From Halosimplex rubrum (GTDB taxonomy: Archaea > Halobacteriota > Halobacteria > Halobacteriales > Haloarculaceae): a stretch of 64,000 bases of DNA. Position 1 is the first letter of the stretch, and every line of letters starts with the position of its first letter. A model generated the notes under the pieces. It worked only from the letters and a program-made list of their open reading frames with translations, ran no database searches and was not told the origin of the DNA. The position numbers and the translations under genes were made by a program. This document shows positions 58,542 to 64,000 of the stretch, one piece after another. Location of the stretch: NCBI RefSeq assembly GCF_013415885.1, contig NZ_CP058910.1, positions 1,054,001 to 1,118,000 on the forward strand. Direction: 5' to 3'.

Positions 58542-59747
58542 ATGAGCATCGATACGGCGGTGGTCCTCGCGGCGGGTGAGGGGACGCGGCTGCGGCCGCT
58601 GACGCGCAACCGGCCCAAGCCGATGTTGCCGGCGGCCAACCGGCCGATCCTGGAGTACGTCTTCGACGCGCTGGTCGCGGCGGACGTACGGCGGATCGTG
58701 GTCGTGGTGGGGTACAAACGCGGGCGAGTGCAGGACCACTTCGGGCCGACCTACGAGGGGGTCGACGTGGAGTACGTCACCCAGCACAAGCAACTCGGCA
58801 GCGGGCACGCCCTCCTGCAGGCCCGCGGGGCCGTCGACGGGCCGGCGCTGGTCGTCAACGGCGACCGCGTCATCGACGACAACATCGTCCGCGACGTGGT
58901 CCGGGAGTTCGAGGCCAGCGGCGAGCCCTCGATGGCCGTCCTCGAACGGCCCGAGACCAGCCAGTACGGCGCGGTCGTCCTCCACGAGGGCGACGTGTCC
59001 GAACTCGTCGAGAAGCCCGAGACCGACGAGTACCGACTGATCAACGCCGGCGTCTACGCCTTCGAGTCGTCGGTGTTCGACGCCATCGACGCGACCGACC
59101 GCTCGGACGGCGAACTCGCGCTGACCGACACGATCGGCCGGCTCATGGACGACGGCCGGGTTCGCGGGGTCAGGACCGAGGGGATGTGGGTCGACGCGAC
59201 CTACCCCTGGGACCTGCTGACCGTCGCCGACGAGGTGCTCGCACGCGGGCACGTCGACGAGCCCGCTCGCGCCAGCGGCGGCAACGACGCCGACGTGTGG
59301 GTCGACCCGGCCGCGAACGTCCACGACGCCGCCGTTCTGCAGGGCCCGACCGTGGTCGGTCCGGACTGTGAGGTCGGTCCCGGCTCCGTCGTCGGCCCCA
59401 ACGCGGCCCTGGGCCAGAACGTCACGGTCGGTGCGAACGCGACGGTCAGGAACTCCGTGCTCGACACCGACACCCGGGTCGAGTCGGGGTCGACGCTCAT
59501 CGACGCGGTGACCGGCGAAGACGTGACCCTCGGCGCCGGGACGGTCGTGCCGGGCGGGCCCGCCGACGTGCGCGTCGGCCGGGAGGTATTCCGGGACCAG
59601 CGCCTCGGCGCCGTCGTCGCCGACCGCGTGACCGCCGAGGGCGACGCGAGTTTCTCACCGGGGACGCTCGTCGGCCCCGGCGCCCACATCGGGACCAGCG
59701 TCCGCGCGAGCGGACGCATCGCCGGCGGCGCGGAGGTGGTTCGCTAA
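58542..59747 (+). CDS. glmU: Bifunctional sugar-1-phosphate nucleotidylyltransferase/acetyltransferase (GlmU-like)
   Basis: 401 residues. The nucleotidyltransferase domain starts VVLAAGEGTRLRPLTRNRPK, continues with GHALLQARG and NGDRVIDDNIV, and has LVEKPETDEYRLINAGVYAF. The C-terminal half is a left-handed beta-helix of hexapeptide repeats (VWVDPAANVHDAAVL, VGPDCEVGPGSVVGPNAALG). It should make UDP-GlcNAc from GlcN-1-P, or a related nucleotide sugar. It is followed by glmS with overlapping stop/start (TAATG), which supports the UDP-GlcNAc pathway. Confidence 0.88.
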   Translation: MSIDTAVVLAAGEGTRLRPLTRNRPKPMLPAANRPILEYVFDALVAADVRRIVVVVGYKRGRVQDHFGPTYEGVDVEYVTQHKQLGSGHALLQARGAVDGPALVVNGDRVIDDNIVRDVVREFEASGEPSMAVLERPETSQYGAVVLHEGDVSELVEKPETDEYRLINAGVYAFESSVFDAIDATDRSDGELALTDTIGRLMDDGRVRGVRTEGMWVDATYPWDLLTVADEVLARGHVDEPARASGGNDADVWVDPAANVHDAAVLQGPTVVGPDCEVGPGSVVGPNAALGQNVTVGANATVRNSVLDTDTRVESGSTLIDAVTGEDVTLGAGTVVPGGPADVRVGREVFRDQRLGAVVADRVTAEGDASFSPGTLVGPGAHIGTSVRASGRIAGGAEVVR

Positions 59748-61606
59748 TGTGTGGCATCATCGGCTGTGTGGGTCGCGAGGACGAGACGCTCGACGTGCTC
59801 GTCCACGGCCTCTCGAAACTGGAGTACCGTGGCTACGACTCGGCGGGCGTCGCCCTCTCGGGCGACCGCGTCGACGTCTGCAAGAAATCCGGGAAGATCG
59901 AGGACCTCAAAGGCGCGCTCGAACCGCGCTCGATCGGCGGCGCGGCCGGCATCGGCCACACTCGGTGGTCGACTCACGGCCCGCCGACCGACGCCAACGC
60001 ACACCCCCACCTCGACTGTTCCGGCGACGTGGCCGTCGTCCACAACGGCATCATCGAGAACTACCAGTCGCTCCGGGACGAACTCGTCTCCGCCGGTCAC
60101 ACCTTCAAGAGCGACACCGATACCGAAGTCGTCCCCCACCTCGTCGAGGACGCGCTGGTCGACGGGGCTGACAACGAGGCCGCCGTTCGCGAGGCGATCT
60201 CGCGGCTTGAGGGAAGCTACGCCGTCGCCGTCGTCGTCTCGGGCGACGACACCATCTACGCCGCGCGCAACGACTCGCCGCTCGTGCTCGGGATCGACGA
60301 GAGCGAGGCGCGCAGCCCCTCGGAAGACTCGAGCGGACGGAGTCCGCGAGAGAGCAACGACGAGCGTGGCCCCGCCTACTACCTCGCCAGCGACGTGCCC
60401 GCCTTCCGTGATTTCACCGACCGGGTGGTCTACCTCGCAGACGGCGAGTTCGCGACCCTCTCGGCCGATGGCTGGCGGGTATCGGACGTCGACGGGAACA
60501 CGGTCGACAAGGACGTCGATACCGTCGACTGGGACCCCGAGGAGACCGGCAAGAGCGGCTACGACCACTTCATGCTCAAGGAGATCAACGAGCAACCGCG
60601 GGCCATCCGCCAGTGTTTGCGGGGGCGCGTCGACGAGATGGCCGCCCAGGTCGACATCGGCGATCTCGGGGACCTGGCGCCCACGGGCGTCCAGTTCGTC
60701 GCCTGCGGGACCTCCTACCACGCCGCGCTCTACGGCGCGCAGTTGCTGCGCAGCGCCGGGATTCCGGCCCAGGCGTTCCTCGCCAGCGAGTACGCCACCT
60801 CGCCGCCGCCGATCGGTGATGCGTTAGTGGTCGGTGTGACCCAGAGCGGCGAGACCGCCGACACGCTGTCGGCGCTCCGGGAGGCGCGCAAGCGCGGCGC
60901 GCGGACGCTGGCCGTGACGAACACGGTTGGATCGACCGCGGCGCGGGAGTGCGACCACGCGCTGTATATCAGAGCCGGCCCCGAGATCGGCGTGGCCGCG
61001 TCGAAGACCTTCGCGTCGCAACTGGCCGCGCTGAATCTCTTTACCCTGGGGACGACGCGCGTCGACGGGAAGCGCGACATCATCGGCGCGCTGCGTGACC
61101 TGCCCAGCAACATCCAGGCGATCCTCGACGAGTCGCGAGCCGAAGCCGTGGCGGAGACCTACGTCGACAGCGGCGCCTACTTCTTCATCGGCCGCGGCCT
61201 GCAGTACCCGGTCGCGCTGGAGGGGGCGCTGAAGATGAAGGAGATCACCTACAAGCACGCCGAAGGCTTCGCTGCGGGTGAGTTGAAACACGGGCCGCTG
61301 GCGCTGGTGACCGAGGACACGCCCGTGTTCGCCGTCGTTACGGGTGACGGCGAGATGGCGCGCAAGACCATCGGGAACGTGAAGGAGGTTGAGGCTCGTG
61401 ACGCGCCCGTGGTTGCGGTTACTGATGGGCAGTCCGACGTGGAACGGTATGCGGATCACGTGTTGGAGGTGCCCGAGACCCGCCCGCAGGCCGCTGCGGT
61501 GTTAGCGAACGTGCAGTTGCAACTGGTGTCGTACTATGTGGCCGACGAGCTGGGGCGATCGATCGACAAGCCGCGGAATCTGGCGAAGAGCGTGACGGTG
61601 GAGTAA
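59747..61606 (+). CDS. glmS: Glutamine-fructose-6-phosphate aminotransferase GlmS
   Basis: 619 residues. MCGIIGCVG provides the Cys1 nucleophile; YRGYDSAGVAL and the VDIGDLG linker follow. The two SIS domains have CGTSYHAALYGAQLL, VTQSGETADT and KTFASQ, and it ends in the conserved LAKSVTVE. A hydrophilic insertion of about 25 residues (near 183-207, EARSPSEDSSGRSPRESND) lies in the glutaminase domain, as in several haloarchaea. It makes glucosamine-6-P from fructose-6-P and glutamine. Contrast with the AsnB-like protein at 8726, which lacks the Cys. Confidence 0.95.
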   Translation: MCGIIGCVGREDETLDVLVHGLSKLEYRGYDSAGVALSGDRVDVCKKSGKIEDLKGALEPRSIGGAAGIGHTRWSTHGPPTDANAHPHLDCSGDVAVVHNGIIENYQSLRDELVSAGHTFKSDTDTEVVPHLVEDALVDGADNEAAVREAISRLEGSYAVAVVVSGDDTIYAARNDSPLVLGIDESEARSPSEDSSGRSPRESNDERGPAYYLASDVPAFRDFTDRVVYLADGEFATLSADGWRVSDVDGNTVDKDVDTVDWDPEETGKSGYDHFMLKEINEQPRAIRQCLRGRVDEMAAQVDIGDLGDLAPTGVQFVACGTSYHAALYGAQLLRSAGIPAQAFLASEYATSPPPIGDALVVGVTQSGETADTLSALREARKRGARTLAVTNTVGSTAARECDHALYIRAGPEIGVAASKTFASQLAALNLFTLGTTRVDGKRDIIGALRDLPSNIQAILDESRAEAVAETYVDSGAYFFIGRGLQYPVALEGALKMKEITYKHAEGFAAGELKHGPLALVTEDTPVFAVVTGDGEMARKTIGNVKEVEARDAPVVAVTDGQSDVERYADHVLEVPETRPQAAAVLANVQLQLVSYYVADELGRSIDKPRNLAKSVTVE

Positions 61607-61699
61607 CCGTCAACTCTCGGCAGCGATAATTCGACCGCGTTTGTTTTATATCGTCGTTCGCGACTACAGATCAGCACCCGTGCGCAGGTCGATCCAGCG

Positions 61700-63493
61700 A
61701 TGAGCGACGAGATATCCCTCGACGAAAAAATCCGGGCGCTTGTCCAGGTTGCACGGTTCCGGCCGCTGTTCACCACCGGGATCATCGGGCTGAGCGTATT
61801 CGCTGCGTTGTTGGAGGGGATCGGACTGAGTTTCCTCTATCCGATCATTCAGCTGGCTCGTGGCGGGGCCGGTGAGGCGGACGGCCAGTATCTGGAACTG
61901 TTCGTCACCGTCTACGAGGCGACAGGCGTCCCGTTCACGCTGGAGTCTGTGGTCGTCGGCGTCGCGGTCGTGATGACAGTACGGTACACGTCGAGCTTCC
62001 TCGTCGACTGGCTCAAGGCCGCGTTGCGGACGAACTACGTTCGACACCTACAGGTCGAGTCGTTTGACCATGCGTTGGACGCTGAAGTAGCGTACTTTGA
62101 CGAAGAGGGGTCAGACGATATCTTGAACGCGATCGTGACGCAGGCAAGCTATGCAGGCCGGACGATCGATCGCGTGGTCAAGCTCGTTGAGCAGGGGTTC
62201 CTGACGGTGATGTATGGCCTTGTTGCGCTGGTAATGGCGCCGGGCTTGACTGTCGCATCGGTCGCCATCCTCGGTGCATTCGTTTTCGTCTCGCGAACGG
62301 TTCTTGAGTCCGGATACTCGGTCGGTGACCGCGTTGCGGAAGCCAACGAGACCGTTCAGATGGCTGCCCAGGCTGGCACGCAGGGGATCCGGGATGTCAA
62401 GCTGTTCGGCCTGAAGACCGAGTTGTTCGACCAGTTCCAGGACGCGACGGGTCAGCGCGTGACCGCCAAAGTGAAACTCCGACGAAACGAGGCGATACTC
62501 GACAACTTCTATCAGCTCGCGACGGCGATCGTCGTCTTCCTCCTGATCTACGTCGCGCTCCGGATATCGAACCTCTCGCTGGCGAGCCTCAGTGTATTCT
62601 TGTTCGCGATGTTTCGGCTCGCGCCGCGTGCGAGCACGCTCAACAACTATTTGTACCAACTCGAAAGCGATCTCCCACATCTCGTCCGAACACAAGAGTT
62701 CATCGACGAACTCGCAACCCGTGCCGAACCGTCGACGGGAGTCGAAGCGGTTCCCGACCGGATCGACCGAGTTGCCTTCGAGGATGTCTCGTTCAGTTAC
62801 GACGGTGACGAACTGACGGTTCGGGACTTATCATTCGCGGTGGACCGCGACGAGTTCGTCGCCTTTGTGGGACCCTCTGGTGCCGGGAAGTCGACGATCG
62901 TCTCGCTGTTGGCGCGACTGTACGAACCTGACGAGGGGGCGATCACCGCTGACGGAATCCCAATAGACTCGTTCGACCTCAGAGAGTGGCGTGAGAACGT
63001 CGCCGTGGTCCGGCAGCAGCCGTTCGTCTTCAACGATACGCTCCGATACAACGTGACTCTCGGCAATAGAGACGCATCCCGGACGGAGGTCGAACGAGCT
63101 TGCGAGATTGCGCAGGTAACCGAGTTTCTCGAGGAGTTGCCGAACGGATACGATACTGTCCTCGGTGACGACGGCGTTCGGCTGTCGGGTGGCCAGCGCC
63201 AGCGGATCGCCATCGCTCGCGCACTGCTGAAAGACGCGGACCTGCTCGTGTTGGACGAGGCGACGAGCGACCTCGATACCGCACTGGAGGAGCGTGTCCA
63301 CGACGGTATCGAGTCGATGGATCGGGACTGCCTGATGTTCGTCGTCGCGCATCGGCTCTCGACAGTTCGGGATGCAGACCGAATCTACGCGATGGATGAC
63401 AGCGAGATCGTTGAAACCGGTTCCCACGCAGAACTGATCGAGGAGGATGGGACGTACGCCGATCTCTATCAGCGGCAACTCCAACAGCACTAA
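61700..63493 (+). CDS. ABC exporter, fused permease and ATPase (glycan-type, paralogue of 2698)
   Basis: 597 residues. Six membrane helices occupy residues 20-315. The ATPase has Walker A GPSGAGKST (about 391-399), signature LSGGQRQR (about 495-502), Walker B LLVLDEATSDLD and switch VVAHRLST. It aligns end to end with the exporter at 2698 (LEGIGLSFLYPIIQL versus LEGVGLSFILPIIEL; SLASLSVFLFAMFRL versus ELTLSSLGLFLFAMFRL). Codon use is clearly less GC-biased than glmS before it, suggesting that the locus from here on was acquired or evolves differently. The next gene makes a sugar precursor, so a lipid-linked glycan is the likely cargo. Confidence 0.85.
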   Translation: MSDEISLDEKIRALVQVARFRPLFTTGIIGLSVFAALLEGIGLSFLYPIIQLARGGAGEADGQYLELFVTVYEATGVPFTLESVVVGVAVVMTVRYTSSFLVDWLKAALRTNYVRHLQVESFDHALDAEVAYFDEEGSDDILNAIVTQASYAGRTIDRVVKLVEQGFLTVMYGLVALVMAPGLTVASVAILGAFVFVSRTVLESGYSVGDRVAEANETVQMAAQAGTQGIRDVKLFGLKTELFDQFQDATGQRVTAKVKLRRNEAILDNFYQLATAIVVFLLIYVALRISNLSLASLSVFLFAMFRLAPRASTLNNYLYQLESDLPHLVRTQEFIDELATRAEPSTGVEAVPDRIDRVAFEDVSFSYDGDELTVRDLSFAVDRDEFVAFVGPSGAGKSTIVSLLARLYEPDEGAITADGIPIDSFDLREWRENVAVVRQQPFVFNDTLRYNVTLGNRDASRTEVERACEIAQVTEFLEELPNGYDTVLGDDGVRLSGGQRQRIAIARALLKDADLLVLDEATSDLDTALEERVHDGIESMDRDCLMFVVAHRLSTVRDADRIYAMDDSEIVETGSHAELIEEDGTYADLYQRQLQQH

Positions 63494-63539
63494 CCACCAC
63501 TCCGACAGATTGATACCATAGATGGGACACGCCAGGACA

Positions 63540-64000
63540 ATGATCGACGGTAGAAACGTGCTACTCACGGGCGGCGCCGGTTCCGTGGGGCGGATACTGA
63601 TCCCTCGATTGCTCGACCAAGGCCCGGAGGTATTGAGAATCTTCGATAACAATGAACCGGGACTTGCGTCACTCAAGGCCGAGTTCGGTGACGACCGGAG
63701 ATGCCGGTTCCTCTCGGGCGATGTCCGGGAGAAAGATCGTCTGGAACGGGCGATGGAAGGCATTGATGTCGTCATCCACACGGCGGCGATGAAACACGTC
63801 GATGTCTGTGAGTACAACCCCTTTGAGGCGGTCAAGACGAATACCCTGGGATTGCAGAACGTCGTTGACACCGCAATCGATGCGACTGTTCAGCGTGTTG
63901 TCTTCACTAGCAGCGACAAGGCGGTCAACCCTGCGAACACGATGGGGACGACGAAACTGCTCGGCGAGCGGTTGATCACGGCCGGGAACAAACACCGCGG
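63540..64000 (+). CDS. CapD/FlaA1-type nucleotide-sugar 4,6-dehydratase, N-terminal part
   Basis: The first 153 residues are in the window. VLLTGGAGSVGRILIPRLL is the NAD(P)-binding Rossmann start. HTAAMKHVDVCEYNPFEAVKTNTLG (part: AAMKHVDVCEYNPFEA) is the typical insertion of the FlaA1/CapD group. FTSSDKAVNPANTMGTTKLLGER, quoted as SSDKAVNPANTMG, has the S-D-K active site. These enzymes convert UDP-GlcNAc into a 4-keto-6-deoxy sugar, by inversion of C5 in FlaA1. An in-frame ATG at 63522 would add six residues. It is supplied by glmU/glmS just upstream. Confidence 0.85.
   Translation, partial: MIDGRNVLLTGGAGSVGRILIPRLLDQGPEVLRIFDNNEPGLASLKAEFGDDRRCRFLSGDVREKDRLERAMEGIDVVIHTAAMKHVDVCEYNPFEAVKTNTLGLQNVVDTAIDATVQRVVFTSSDKAVNPANTMGTTKLLGERLITAGNKHR

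Noticed and set aside
1-64000. CRISPR arrays, tRNA/rRNA genes, IS elements, replication origins.
   Set aside because: No regularly spaced repeats, no transposase or integrase genes, no Orc1/Cdc6 gene or ORB-like repeats were found on either strand.

Overview
The window is chromosomal DNA of a haloarchaeon (class Halobacteria). Support: very high GC with strong third-position GC bias, acidic proteins, many GTG starts and 4-nt stop/start overlaps (GTGA, ATGA), TATA elements about 27 nt before start codons (leaderless transcripts), twin-arginine lipoprotein signals, and archaeal markers (ABCE1, Pus10, archaemetzincin, NikR, CheF, PINc/KH ATPase, UPF0146). The genus cannot be told from the sequence.

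Layout. 1-2.5 kb: surface glycosylation genes. 2.6-14 kb: an iron-acquisition locus. It holds a complete FbpABC-type Fe(III) importer, an ABC exporter, and a three-gene operon of an IucB/AlcB-type acyltransferase, an IucD-type N-hydroxylase and an asparagine-synthetase-like ligase that has lost its Cys2 nucleophile. No IucA/IucC synthetase or NRPS is present. DtxR-like palindromes (TTTRGGNNRGCCNAA type) precede the exporter, importer and biosynthetic operons and a DUF4330 gene, so the locus reads as one iron regulon making a hydroxamate-type siderophore by an unusual ligase. 14-19.5 kb: glycosyltransferase, sulfatase-like protein and a DUF4129-DUF58-DUF7519 operon. 19.7-20.0 kb: a candidate structured non-coding RNA with its own promoter and terminator-like hairpin. 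20.1-21.1 kb: DUF368 polyprenyl-phosphate transporter.

21.1-35.4 kb is a self-contained urea/nickel island: urease (ureBCAGDEF), a NikMNQO nickel importer, divergent nikR with an inverted repeat lying on the nikM TATA box, and the urea importer urtABCDE. 35.6-51.9 kb is housekeeping: PINc/KH ATPase, EMC6-like protein next to ABCE1, histidine kinase, archaemetzincin, RNase HII, SGNH hydrolase, Pus10, UppP and small membrane or hypothetical proteins.

52.0-58.4 kb holds two cheF genes (adaptors between the chemotaxis system and the archaellum) interleaved with five toxin-antitoxin cassettes: two MntA/HepT, one TumE-like with DUF7342-like, and two RHH/RelE. Three extra copies of the cheF 3' end, each keeping frame and stop codon, separate the cassettes. 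Two toxins are broken (HepT by frameshift, RelE by an amber codon) while their antitoxins remain open. This looks like repeated cassette insertion or gene-tail exchange at the cheF 3' end.

58.5-64 kb: UDP-GlcNAc precursor genes (glmU-like, glmS), a second ABC exporter paralogous to the one at 2.7 kb, and the start of a CapD/FlaA1-type nucleotide-sugar dehydratase, probably the beginning of a surface-glycan locus.
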